From assembly GCA_028281765.1 (NCBI GenBank), contig JANQJF010000044.1:62001-126000 (forward strand): a stretch of 64,000 bases of DNA, read 5' to 3'. Shown piece by piece: positions 16,968 to 25,817 of this stretch (position 1 is the stretch's first letter; every line of letters starts with the position of its first letter). The position numbers were made by a program, and so were the translations under genes. The DNA comes from Planctomycetota bacterium (GTDB lineage Bacteria; Planctomycetota; UBA1135; UBA2386). Below the pieces are notes generated by a model that ran no database searches, had not been told where the DNA came from, and saw nothing but the letters and a program-made list of their open reading frames with translations.

Positions 16968-16993
16968 GAGTGTTACGCCGGCGTAACACTCGC
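16966..16993. terminator. Bidirectional terminator-like palindrome between ldcA and the YfhO gene
   Basis: GAGTGTTACGCC followed by its exact complement GGCGTAACACTC (16968-16991), extended by one wobble and one more pair. It sits between two convergent stops (16937 and 16997) and has no U-tract, as is common in GC-rich genomes. Confidence 0.55.
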
Positions 16994-16996
16994 TCG

Positions 16997-19627
16997 TCAC
17001 GTAGCGACGACCGCCCCCCGACGTCGAACACCGACGAGCAGCAGAATCACGATCCCCGCCGCCGCGCACAGCGTCACGATCAGGCCCGCACGAAAGCGCG
17101 GCGGCTCGTAGTGAAACTCGACCCGCGCGGCGCCCGCGGGGATCCGCAACGCGCGCATCGACAGATTCGCCCGCGTCAGCTCCACGGGAGAACCGTTCAC
17201 CGTCGCGCTCCAACCGGAGAACCACGAGTCGTTGAGAACGAGCCAGCCGGCCGGGCCGTCGTCGACCTCCATCGCGAGCTCTTGGACATCGTCGCGCGTC
17301 CAGCGAACGGTGCGCTCCGCGGCGCCCGCACTACCGGCGTCACTCGCCCCTTTCGGCGCTTCCTGTTCGAGAACGAACGCCACCGCGCGCGGCTCCAGCG
17401 TCGGCTCCGCCAACGCCTCGATCGCCGCCGCCTCGTCCGCGACCGTCTCGAGTCGCGGCACGACGAACGCCCGCGGCATCGCGCGCGCGCGCTCGTAGAC
17501 GTGGAACTGCACGTGCTCGCCGTCCGGTCGCCGGCGCGGCCCGACGAGCTGCGGCATCGCCTCCTTGCCGGCGTTCTGCAGCGCGTCCTCGCTCAGCACC
17601 CAACGCACACCGATCAGATCGAGATACGGATGCTGCAGCCGCGCATCGTCCGGCAGCGCGAACGGCCACGCGTTGCCCTTGACCATGTGCTCCTCGCCCC
17701 AGATGCGCGCGATCACCTTGTGCGAATGCGCATCCATGAACGTGTATCCGTTCACGTCGCGAATGCGTTCCGGGACGAGGCCACACGGCGGCAGCTGGAA
17801 CGGGAACACCCGTCGCCCTTCGGGTGGCAGCGGCACCGCGGTGGCGCGCACCACGGCGTACCCTCCGTCCTCGGCCAGCCGATCCCGCTCACGCCGGAGG
17901 AACTGATGCACAGCGCTGTCGTGCGGCACGGGCAGCTCGCGTCCGTCGAGCAGCGGCGCCGCGAACAGGCCGAGCTCGAGCACGACGCTGGCGACGCCCA
18001 CGCGGAGCCACCACCTTTGGCGCAGCGGATCCGTCGCCGCCCATTTCGCGAATCCCCACCAGACCGCGACCGCCGCGAGCACGAACCCGGCACGGCCGAG
18101 GTTCCAGATCAACGCCTCGAGCGCCGACTCCCCGACCATCACGGACGCGATGCTCTCGGCAGTCATGTCGGCCGGGAGAGAGCTCGCGAGGTCCGCGTAG
18201 AGCGAGCGCGACAGGTCGCCGACGAAGTCCGCCGGATCGACGCTGCGCATCAACTGCCACGCGACGAGCAACCCGAACGCGACGAGCGGGATGCCGATTC
18301 CAATCGCGCGCCGACGCATCGACTCCCGCTCGTCCACCAGCCGATCCAGCCCACACGCGCCGAGGATCGCGAGCGGCGCGCACAGCAGGGCGCAGAACCG
18401 AATCGGGTCCACGGCCTTGAGCCCGGGCAAGAGATGCAGACCGCTGAGCCAGAGGTAGCCACCCGACAGGATCACGAGCACGACCAACGCCGCTGTCATC
18501 CCCCGCTCGACCGTGCGCTTCGGTCGCAGCGCCGCGAACAGCGCGAGCGGCAATACGAGCGTGCCGACAAAGATCGTCCCCTCGATGAAGTTCCAGTTCG
18601 TCACGATCGGGTGGCCCTTCTCCCAGAGAACGCGCGGCAACAGCCAGAAGGCGAACGCACCACGCGCGTAGGGCAGAGAATCGACCGTGTGCGGATGCCC
18701 GAACACCGTAGGCATGATCCAGCCGAGCAGGCCGCCCGGCGCGAGCGAATTCTGCGCGAGCATGTCCCCGGTCACGGGCGTGCCGCGACTCGACTCGGGG
18801 AAGAACGCGGTCATCGGCAGAAACTGCACCGACGCGAGGAGTCCGCCGAGCACGATTGCGACGCCGAGCCACACGGCACCGCGAACCGCCGGCTGCAGGC
18901 CGCCACGGCCGAGCCCGATCAGTCGCGCGAGCGCATAGATTCCCGTCACGAGCATCGCGGGCGCGCCGTACTGCGGGAATCCCGCGAGCCCGTTCATCGT
19001 CACCGCGACGGCGAGCCCCGCGACCGCAGGGCCCCGCCCCCGGCCGCTCCGCGCCGTGACGGCCCGCACTCCCCACAGCATCGCCGGCAACCACACGAGT
19101 GACGCGAGCCGCTGGTAGAAGTGCGCCTGCGCGACGAGGGTCCCCGAGACTCCGAACGCGAGCGCGCCGAGGACGGCGGCTTCGACGCGCAATCCGAGCG
19201 ACCGCAGGAAGCCGAACATGAAGCCACAGGCCAGCACGAGCGAGAGCCACGCGCGCAGGGCGAACCCGTCCCGCGGATCGTCCCACAGGAACGACAGCCA
19301 GTTGGGCGGGTAGTTGAGACCGACGACCGCCGTCGCCTGGAGCGGCACGCCAAACCGCGCGTACGGATTCCACTGCGGCAGCCGCCCCTCGCGCAGCTCC
19401 TGGCCGACGAAACGGTTCTCCTCGATGAACGTGAGCACGACTTCGGTCGCGTCAAAGTTCGCTCGTTCGCGCACCGCGATCAGCTCGTCGTCGTCGAGCG
19501 TCGTCGCGATCGGCGGAAACGTCGCGATGTCGAACGGGACGAAGTGTCGGCCGCCGAACAGCGACGGTGCCAACAACAGTGTCGGCGCGAGGAGCACGAA
19601 CAGGAGGCCGGCGACGGTCGATCTCAC
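16997..19627 (-). CDS. YfhO-family multi-spanning membrane protein
   Basis: 876 aa from a GTG start. About a dozen hydrophobic helices fill residues 1-560 (for example AGLLFVLLAPTLLLAPSLFGG). A large extracytoplasmic domain follows, then a last helix and RRRG end. LREGRLPQWNPYARFGVPL and the C-terminal DSWFSGWSATVNG are typical of the YfhO family, which is related to GT-C glycosyltransferases and in Firmicutes moves sugars onto teichoic acids. The role here is probably glycosylation of envelope polymers with a lipid-linked sugar. Confidence 0.82.
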   Translation of the reverse strand: MRSTVAGLLFVLLAPTLLLAPSLFGGRHFVPFDIATFPPIATTLDDDELIAVRERANFDATEVVLTFIEENRFVGQELREGRLPQWNPYARFGVPLQATAVVGLNYPPNWLSFLWDDPRDGFALRAWLSLVLACGFMFGFLRSLGLRVEAAVLGALAFGVSGTLVAQAHFYQRLASLVWLPAMLWGVRAVTARSGRGRGPAVAGLAVAVTMNGLAGFPQYGAPAMLVTGIYALARLIGLGRGGLQPAVRGAVWLGVAIVLGGLLASVQFLPMTAFFPESSRGTPVTGDMLAQNSLAPGGLLGWIMPTVFGHPHTVDSLPYARGAFAFWLLPRVLWEKGHPIVTNWNFIEGTIFVGTLVLPLALFAALRPKRTVERGMTAALVVLVILSGGYLWLSGLHLLPGLKAVDPIRFCALLCAPLAILGACGLDRLVDERESMRRRAIGIGIPLVAFGLLVAWQLMRSVDPADFVGDLSRSLYADLASSLPADMTAESIASVMVGESALEALIWNLGRAGFVLAAVAVWWGFAKWAATDPLRQRWWLRVGVASVVLELGLFAAPLLDGRELPVPHDSAVHQFLRRERDRLAEDGGYAVVRATAVPLPPEGRRVFPFQLPPCGLVPERIRDVNGYTFMDAHSHKVIARIWGEEHMVKGNAWPFALPDDARLQHPYLDLIGVRWVLSEDALQNAGKEAMPQLVGPRRRPDGEHVQFHVYERARAMPRAFVVPRLETVADEAAAIEALAEPTLEPRAVAFVLEQEAPKGASDAGSAGAAERTVRWTRDDVQELAMEVDDGPAGWLVLNDSWFSGWSATVNGSPVELTRANLSMRALRIPAGAARVEFHYEPPRFRAGLIVTLCAAAGIVILLLVGVRRRGAVVAT

Positions 19628-19796
19628 CGACGTCAGTGTCGCAGGTGATCGAGTGCAGCAGAAGCACTCATGCGCGGCTTTCGGTTACTGATCGATCTCT
19701 CCTTCTCTCTCGATGCCATTCCCCTCGTCCGTTTCCAACCCCAGCTCCGCGAGCATTCGCGCGCGCGGCACCACAAAACCCGGAGTGCCGGCCGGG

Positions 19797-21764
19797 TCAG
19801 GGTAGCTCCGATTCAGAGAGCCGTTCGAACTCGACGCCCTCGATGGATTCGATCCAATTGCGGACCTCGCCAAATCGCTCGGGAGAATTCACCTCGACGA
19901 AGAGGAACTCGTTTCCGAACAGTTCCAGCGAACCGAGGTGCAGGCCAGCACGATGCCATTGCCACTGCACGCCGCCTTCCAGCTCCTCGACGTCATCGCG
20001 GGACGCCAGTGCCTCACGGAGGCGCTCCGAATTCGCCACCGAGAACTCTCCGCAATGCCACCGCAGCTCGTCCCCGGAGTGGTTCTGCAGCCGCACGTCG
20101 GAGGTGGCACAGCGAGCCGACCAATCCCACATTCGTCCGAGAAGGTGAATCCCGCCCGGGTCGACGGCACCGTCGAGACGCAGGCCGCACTCTCGCTCGA
20201 GGAAGTCGAGAGCCTTGGCGGGCTCCGCACCGAGAAGCACGGGGCCGATCGGTATCGCGAACTCGAAGTTCGCAACCGCGTACACGCGGGCGGGAAACAC
20301 CATGTCTTTCTTGGCCGTCAGCGACAGGCTGGTGTCTCGGATCTCGTGCCGCCGTCCTTGCAGCACGTCGCGGAACACCACACTCTCCCCCACGTCGACC
20401 CTCTCGACCCGAAACATGGAGACGACGCCGCCGTCTCGTGCGAGCAAGACCTCTCGCTCTGCGGCAGGAAGATCCTCCCGCAGCACCCGCTCGACCAAGG
20501 TGCGCGCGCGCTTGCTACCACGGTGCTGGTGCGCGTACCAATCAAAGTAGCCCGTCCACAAGCCATCCACGTATCGATCTTCGAGCGCCTCACGACGCTC
20601 GGCATCAACCCCGAGATACTTCCGCCACGCTTTGGCGTTCTCGGTCGCAACACGTGCCCCCGCGGCCAAGAGCCGTTCGGTCACGCGCCGTTCGACGTCT
20701 TTCCATCCATCGAGATCGTCCGCACCGGTCGGCTCGCGAGCAATCGTCGCGCCCAGAGAATCCGATCGAGCCTTCAGCGCCTGGGTCAGCTCGTCCACGA
20801 TACGGTCGACCTCGGGCGACGCTGGTTCATGCGCGCAATCGACGCCAGCCTCCTCCAACTCGTCGACGAGTTCTCGGTACAACCCCGCATCGAGGAACAC
20901 CATCTTCCGTGGCAGGCCAGGAGGTGTCGACTCGCCTCCGCTGTGCAGTGCGAGGGCAAGCCTCTCCGCGAGTTCACCGTTCGATTCGTCCCGGCGGAGA
21001 ACCTCCAGGGCGACGACGGTGTCGTCGGCCGTATCGAGGAGCAGCAGAGCGCGAACCGCTTCTCCCTCTCCGCCCAGCCCAACTGGCACCGTCACCAAGG
21101 CTGCGCAGTACGACGCATCGCGAATCGGCAGGTCGACCAAGCCAGGGAGAGACCAGCCGTCTCCCTCGTCCAAGAACTCCAACGCGGTAGACACGTCCCG
21201 AAGCTCTGACGATACCTGGAGATCTCGACAGTCTCCCCCCACCCGCAGAACGAGCAGCCGCCCGGTCTCGCGCGGATCGCCAGGCGCGAGACGGCCACCA
21301 GCGTCTGCGATCAGTAGAGCTCGGGTCACGCGAATCAGCAGTTCGAACTCCGGCTTGCGAGGAAGCCGCGGCACCTCTCCCAACTCGGCGGCGAAGAACA
21401 TCGGCACCATCCGCCCCTGCCGACCCGCCTGAACGAGCGGCCGATCGAACGGCGGTTCGATCTCGACACGGCGAACCAACCCGAATGACAGGTTCTTGCT
21501 CTGGATCTCATGCGCACTGAGTTCACCGAGGCCCGCGCGCAAGAGCTCGCTCACGGCATTCTCACCGACCAAGGCGTGGAGACCGAACTCGGCGCCGCCC
21601 GACCCCATGACCGATACCGCGATCGGTGGCTCACCCTCGATCTCGACGCCGACGACCTGTGCGCCATCGAGGTCGAGCCACAGGCGACGTTCCAGGAATT
21701 GGTCGGCTGCTCGAACAGCCTCCACAGCAGTCTCTCGGGCGTTCACGCCATCACCATCGCGCAC
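19797..21764 (-). CDS. Large soluble protein of unknown function (DUF6930-like and SEC-C-associated regions)
   Basis: 655 aa from a GTG at 21764; no signal peptide or membrane helix. The N-terminal third (VVGVEIEGEPPIAVSVMG) resembles DUF6930-type domains. The middle has YVDGLWTGYFDWYAHQH and VERVLREDLPAAEREVLL, then FRVERVDVGESVVFRDVL, an arrangement seen in proteins that carry SEC-C-associated helical and beta-barrel domains. No SEC-C zinc motif is visible. It starts 33 nt after the radical SAM stop on the same strand and is probably co-transcribed. No function is proposed. Confidence 0.6.
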   Translation of the reverse strand: MRDGDGVNARETAVEAVRAADQFLERRLWLDLDGAQVVGVEIEGEPPIAVSVMGSGGAEFGLHALVGENAVSELLRAGLGELSAHEIQSKNLSFGLVRRVEIEPPFDRPLVQAGRQGRMVPMFFAAELGEVPRLPRKPEFELLIRVTRALLIADAGGRLAPGDPRETGRLLVLRVGGDCRDLQVSSELRDVSTALEFLDEGDGWSLPGLVDLPIRDASYCAALVTVPVGLGGEGEAVRALLLLDTADDTVVALEVLRRDESNGELAERLALALHSGGESTPPGLPRKMVFLDAGLYRELVDELEEAGVDCAHEPASPEVDRIVDELTQALKARSDSLGATIAREPTGADDLDGWKDVERRVTERLLAAGARVATENAKAWRKYLGVDAERREALEDRYVDGLWTGYFDWYAHQHRGSKRARTLVERVLREDLPAAEREVLLARDGGVVSMFRVERVDVGESVVFRDVLQGRRHEIRDTSLSLTAKKDMVFPARVYAVANFEFAIPIGPVLLGAEPAKALDFLERECGLRLDGAVDPGGIHLLGRMWDWSARCATSDVRLQNHSGDELRWHCGEFSVANSERLREALASRDDVEELEGGVQWQWHRAGLHLGSLELFGNEFLFVEVNSPERFGEVRNWIESIEGVEFERLSESELP

Positions 21765-21797
21765 CCCTGGCGCGCGTCAAGAGACTGATGAACGAAG

Positions 21798-23357
21798 CTA
21801 CGCCGCCGCGCCGGTCTTCGACTTGCGCCCGCGCAGCGTGACCCGAATCTTCCGGCGCACGTCGATCAGGTACGTCTCGAGCTTCCGGGTCTCCTTGCCG
21901 ATCAGCGAGTTCCACAGCGTCGTGACGAGACGCCACGGGCGCGTCGCGAACGACACCGCGTAGAAGTTCAGCAGGGTCCAGTAGCGCCAGCGCGTGAGCT
22001 GCTTCGCGGTCAGGTTGTCCGAGTAGTTGTTCTCTTCGGCCACCTTCGCCTCGTTCGCGAAGATCGGCGTCAGCAGGAAGTCGTCGTTCAGCTCGATCCG
22101 GCCGGTGCCAACCAGCTGGTGGTAGAGCTTGGTGTTCGGGATCGGGAAGAAGAAGCCGAACGCCATGTCCGTGATGCCCAAGAACGCGAGCTTGCGCGCG
22201 AGCTTCACGGTCTGCTTGAGGTCGCTGACTTCGTCTTCCGGGAACCCGGCGATGAAGAACGCGGAGACGTTGAGACGGTGCCGAACGGCGGCCTTGACCG
22301 CGCGGAACAGCGACTCGTCCTTCATCATCTTCTTGACGCGCTTGCGCGTCGCCTGACTGCCGCTCTCGGGCGCGTAGTTCAGCGAGACGCCGTTGGTCTT
22401 CTTGAGCCACTCGGCGACCTCGTCGTCGATGACCTCTACGCGGGTGCCGGACGGGAGCTGCCAGCGGATCTCGTTCACGAAGGGCCGGCTCGCGAGCTCC
22501 TTGCAGAAGTTCACGACCCAGTCCTTCTTGAGGATCGCGGTCAGGTCGTGGAACGGGAAGTTGTTCGCGCTGTAGGTATGGTGCCAGTGCTCCATCTCGT
22601 CGACGACGAGCTTGGGGTCGCGCGCGTACCAGCGCGTGGTCCACATGTTGGGCGACGAGCAGTAGGTGCACTGGTAGGGGCAGCCGCGCGTCGCGAAGAT
22701 CGGCACGGTCATCCCGTAGTGGATCCCGGTGACGAGTTTGCGCTCGTTGTACGCCTCGACCTCGAACAGATCCCAGGCCGGCATCGGGATGTCGTCGACG
22801 GCCTTGCGGCGTGCGCGTTCGACGATCGACTTGGTCGGCTTGCCGAGCGCGTCGCGATACCAGATGCCGGCGACCGAGGAGAGGTTGCGCTCCCCGCGCC
22901 CCACAGCTTCGAAGACTTCGATCGCGCCCTCTTCGCCTTCACCGAGGACGATCACGTCGATCGGCGCCTGCTCCATCGAGTAGTCGGGCAGACCGGTGAA
23001 GTGTTCGCCGCCACAGACGATCGGCGTGTTCGGGAACCGCTCGCGCATCGCGTGCAGGATCTCGCGGACGATCGGCCACGAGAACGACCACATGTTCGTC
23101 ACGCCGAAGGCATCCGCCTCCGGGTCGAGGCGATCGACGATCTCCTCGGGAGTCAGGCCGAGAGCAGACAGCTGCGGCCGTGGACCGGGGGTGACCTTGT
23201 CCGGCGCGAGGCCGACGGCGTCGACGACCGACACGTCGTGTCCCGCTTCCCGCAGCGAAGACGCGATGTAGGCCAGGCCCAACGGCAAGCTCGGTCGCAA
23301 CGCGGTCATCGCGTGAACGTTCAGGTAGACCGGCGGATGGACCAGTTGAATCTTCAT
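21798..23357 (-). CDS. B12-binding radical SAM protein
   Basis: 519 aa. Residues 1-175 form a Rossmann-like cobalamin-binding domain (QLVHPPVYLN, SLPLGLAYIASSLREAGHDV, PIVCGGEHFTGLP, VIVLGEGEEG). The radical SAM domain has Cys226, Cys230 and Cys233 in RGCPYQCTYC for the 4Fe-4S cluster, then the NYAPESGSQATRKRVKK and FIAGFPEDEVSDLKQT blocks. The C-terminal 90 residues are helical and basic. Relatives methylate or rearrange unactivated carbons in lipids, sugars and natural products. Following the heptose genes it may act on a surface sugar or lipid. The substrate is unknown. Confidence 0.88.
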   Translation of the reverse strand: MKIQLVHPPVYLNVHAMTALRPSLPLGLAYIASSLREAGHDVSVVDAVGLAPDKVTPGPRPQLSALGLTPEEIVDRLDPEADAFGVTNMWSFSWPIVREILHAMRERFPNTPIVCGGEHFTGLPDYSMEQAPIDVIVLGEGEEGAIEVFEAVGRGERNLSSVAGIWYRDALGKPTKSIVERARRKAVDDIPMPAWDLFEVEAYNERKLVTGIHYGMTVPIFATRGCPYQCTYCSSPNMWTTRWYARDPKLVVDEMEHWHHTYSANNFPFHDLTAILKKDWVVNFCKELASRPFVNEIRWQLPSGTRVEVIDDEVAEWLKKTNGVSLNYAPESGSQATRKRVKKMMKDESLFRAVKAAVRHRLNVSAFFIAGFPEDEVSDLKQTVKLARKLAFLGITDMAFGFFFPIPNTKLYHQLVGTGRIELNDDFLLTPIFANEAKVAEENNYSDNLTAKQLTRWRYWTLLNFYAVSFATRPWRLVTTLWNSLIGKETRKLETYLIDVRRKIRVTLRGRKSKTGAAA

Positions 23358-23436
23358 GGTGCGGGTTCTGAGCGCCGAGGCGAGGCGGTCCAGTCGGGAC
23401 AGACGTGAGAGCAGAAAACCGTCCCAGGAGAAGGCT

Positions 23437-23442
23437 ATCTTA
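23437..23442 (-). promoter_or_regulatory. Candidate -10 of the radical SAM gene
   Basis: Minus-strand TAAGAT about 80 nt before the ATG at 23357, inside the 265-nt spacer after the sugar kinase gene. A weak TTCTCG lies 17 nt upstream. The rest of 23358-23622 shows no gene. Confidence 0.3.
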
Positions 23443-23622
23443 TTCCGGGCGATCCGGGGCGAGAATCCGGGAGTGTCCGTGAGTCCGCTTCCGGCGGATT
23501 ACGGCGAGCGGGAACCCGGGCGGAAACACCCGTGGTATCGCCCGTTGTGCCCACGGCACTCCGCGCCTCGTGCGCAGGAAAATCATCCCGGTCGGACGCC
23601 AGACCATCCGGACGGGAGCCCA

Positions 23623-24672
23623 CTAGCCCCCTTCGACCGGGTCGTGATCGACGAGCGGCGCCACGAGGCTGTCCGAGTTGCTGATGATCTTCGTCCCCTC
23701 GAACTCGATCGCGTACGGCAGGCGCTGCATCCCGGCCTGCTGCATGAACTGATTGAGCTCGGCGTGGCGTTGCGGGGCGTAGACGACGAAGAAGCCACCC
23801 CCGCCGGCGCCCGACACCTTGCCTCCGAGCACACCGAATCGTGCCTTGATCTCGTCGTAGAGCGCGTCGATGCCGGGGATCGTGATGCGCGACGACAGCG
23901 CCTTCTTGTGCTCCCAGTGCTCGTCCATGAGACGACCGAAGTCGTCGTAGTTCTCGGTCTCGAGCGCCTCTTTGATCTGGTAGCCGACCTCCTTGATGCC
24001 GTGCAGCGCGGCCTGCACCGCGTCGTGCACTGGCGTCCCGGGATCGCGCATCGCGTGGTCCTGGTCGCGGAGCACGTTCGGCGCGCTGCGGCGCACGCCC
24101 GTGTAGAACAGCATCGTGTTCGACGTGAAGTCCGGCATCGACGTCGGGTTGATCCGGCACGCGGACACTTCGACCGTCCCGTCGGTACCGATCTGCAGCA
24201 GCGTCATGCCGCCGAACGCGGCCATGTACTGGTCCTGCTTGCCGATCCCCTTGTCGAGCAGTCGCAGCTCGATCTCGCACGCCTCCTCGGCGAGCTCCTG
24301 CCGCGAGCAGAGATCCGCGCGGTAGGTGCGCAAGGCGTGCAACAGACCGACGAGATAGCAGCTCGAGGACCCGAGGCCGGTGCCCGCCGGCAGATCCGCG
24401 ATCGAAGAGACCTCCATGCGCGAGAAGATGCCGTGCCGCTTCAGCGCTTCGCGCGCGAGCTCGTGCTGCAGCTCGTCCGGGTGCGAGGCGGTTTCGCTCT
24501 TCGTGTACTGCAGTCGGATCTTGCGATCGACGAGCGGCGTGTTGATCGCGATGTGCATGTACTTGTCGATGCCCATCGCGAGGATGAACCCGCCGTGCTT
24601 CTCGTAGTAGGACGGCAAGTCGGTGCCGCCGCCACCGAGCGTGATGCGGAACGGTGTGCGCGAGACGATCAT
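23623..24672 (-). CDS. GHMP sugar kinase, HddA-like (heptose 7-phosphate 1-kinase type)
   Basis: 349 aa. GHMP signatures are present: RTPFRITLGGGGTDLPSYY at the N-terminus, the ATP loop DLPAGTGLGSSSC near residue 95, and KVSGAGGGGFFVVYAP near 290. The opening and the KQDQYMAAFGGM block match D-glycero-alpha-D-manno-heptose 7-phosphate kinases of the GDP-heptose route. The start overlaps the SIS gene stop as ATGA. Together with the GmhA-like isomerase this points to heptose 1-phosphate synthesis for a surface glycan. No nucleotidyltransferase gene is in the window. Confidence 0.85.
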   Translation of the reverse strand: MIVSRTPFRITLGGGGTDLPSYYEKHGGFILAMGIDKYMHIAINTPLVDRKIRLQYTKSETASHPDELQHELAREALKRHGIFSRMEVSSIADLPAGTGLGSSSCYLVGLLHALRTYRADLCSRQELAEEACEIELRLLDKGIGKQDQYMAAFGGMTLLQIGTDGTVEVSACRINPTSMPDFTSNTMLFYTGVRRSAPNVLRDQDHAMRDPGTPVHDAVQAALHGIKEVGYQIKEALETENYDDFGRLMDEHWEHKKALSSRITIPGIDALYDEIKARFGVLGGKVSGAGGGGFFVVYAPQRHAELNQFMQQAGMQRLPYAIEFEGTKIISNSDSLVAPLVDHDPVEGG

Positions 24673-25307
24673 CGTTCGGAGTTCTCCTGGGGGCGCGGCG
24701 CCGCTTCGGCGCGATGGTCTTCGATGAAGGCACGCAGACGCGCCGTCACGAGGTGGTGCAACACGACGTGCAACCCTTCGACGTGCGGGGTCGCGTCGGA
24801 CGGCACGACGACCGCGACGTCCGCGAGTTCGGCGAGCGGGCCACCGTCGTGCCCCACGAATGCGAGCACCCTGCCGGCGCGCTGTTTCGCGTAGCGGCAG
24901 GCGCGCAGAACGTTCTGGCTCCAGGGACCCGCGCGGTCCGATCCCGCACCGCCGTGCACGGAGATCGCGAACACGACGTCGCCCGGCGAGAACCAGGTTT
25001 CGAGCTGTCGCTCGTAGACCGATTCCCAGCCGAGGTCGTTGGTCAAGGCCGAGAGCAGCGGTCCGTTGTCATTGAGCGACAGCGCGCGCACCGGCGGTGC
25101 GCCGTCGACCCGCGTACACTGAAAGAGATCCGCAGCGAGATGCTGCGCCGTGCCGGCCGATCCACCGTTCCCGAACGTGAACACCGTGTTGCTCCGGCGC
25201 CATGCGCCGCCGAGCTCGTGGACCATGCGCTCGATCGCCGCGCCGTCCAAACGTGCGAGCAGCGCGCGCGAAGTCGCCAGAAAGTCGTCGATCGCGTCCC
25301 GACTCAA
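24669..25307 (-). CDS. gmhA: SIS-domain phosphoheptose isomerase, GmhA-like
   Basis: 212 aa from a TTG start at 25307 that overlaps the HAD gene stop as TTGA; no ATG exists near the conserved N-terminus, and longer frames read into the HAD gene. The core motif FTFGNGGSAGTAQHLAADL matches the GmhA phosphate and active-site loop, with Asp in place of the usual Glu four residues after His. VFAISVHGG and the HVEGLHVVLHHLV end, with its metal-site His residues, also fit. It converts sedoheptulose 7-phosphate to D-glycero-D-manno-heptose 7-phosphate. It is translationally coupled on both sides. Confidence 0.83.
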   Translation of the reverse strand: MSRDAIDDFLATSRALLARLDGAAIERMVHELGGAWRRSNTVFTFGNGGSAGTAQHLAADLFQCTRVDGAPPVRALSLNDNGPLLSALTNDLGWESVYERQLETWFSPGDVVFAISVHGGAGSDRAGPWSQNVLRACRYAKQRAGRVLAFVGHDGGPLAELADVAVVVPSDATPHVEGLHVVLHHLVTARLRAFIEDHRAEAAPRPQENSER

Positions 25308-25801
25308 CGCGCGGCTCCGTAGGCCTCGACGCGCCGCAGCATCGACAGGGCGGCGTCGAGGTCGGGGGCGATCAGGTCGGGCCGGTGGCGCGGCTTCGCG
25401 TGCGGCGCACCGACGAGGATCGAACGCATCCCCGCGCCGCGAGCCATCTCGATCGCATGGACCTCGTCGGCGACGACGTAGGAACGATCGAGATCGAATC
25501 GATGCTCGGCGGCGACATGGCACGCGAGTTCGGATCGCCACAGCCCGGCGCCAGCGGATTCGATGCGCTCGACGGCGTCGATCCGCGCGCCGTTGTCGCC
25601 CAGGTCCGCCCGTAGATCACGCTGGTAGCGATCGAACTGCTGGGGGGTCGCTTCCTCGCTCGGCAGTAGAAGGACGGTAAAGCACCCGGCGCGGTTGAGT
25701 CCGCGCACGAATCGGCTCGCCTGGCGACCGAGAATCGTGCCGCAGGCGGCCAGCAGCAGCCGGTCACCGGCGATCACCATGCCTGGGACGTGCTTCCTCA
25801 C
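25304..25801 (-). CDS. Degenerate GmhB-like HAD-fold protein (probable pseudoenzyme)
   Basis: 165 aa from a GTG at 25801. The layout is that of GmhB/HisB-N HAD phosphatases: an N-terminal strand and loop, a small insert, and the C-terminal block DRSYVVADEVHAIEMARGAG followed by RSILV. The nucleophile motif LDxDGT is replaced by LAACGT, and the usual GDKxxD near the end reads ADEVHA. Both catalytic Asp residues and the metal-binding Asp look lost. Family and operon position say heptose 1,7-bisphosphate phosphatase, but the residues say it cannot hydrolyse phosphate in the usual way. It could be a structural or regulatory partner. It lies 16 nt after the RNase D stop. Confidence 0.65.
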   Translation of the reverse strand: MRKHVPGMVIAGDRLLLAACGTILGRQASRFVRGLNRAGCFTVLLLPSEEATPQQFDRYQRDLRADLGDNGARIDAVERIESAGAGLWRSELACHVAAEHRFDLDRSYVVADEVHAIEMARGAGMRSILVGAPHAKPRHRPDLIAPDLDAALSMLRRVEAYGAAR

Positions 25802-25817
25802 GGTAGCCGAGAGTCTA

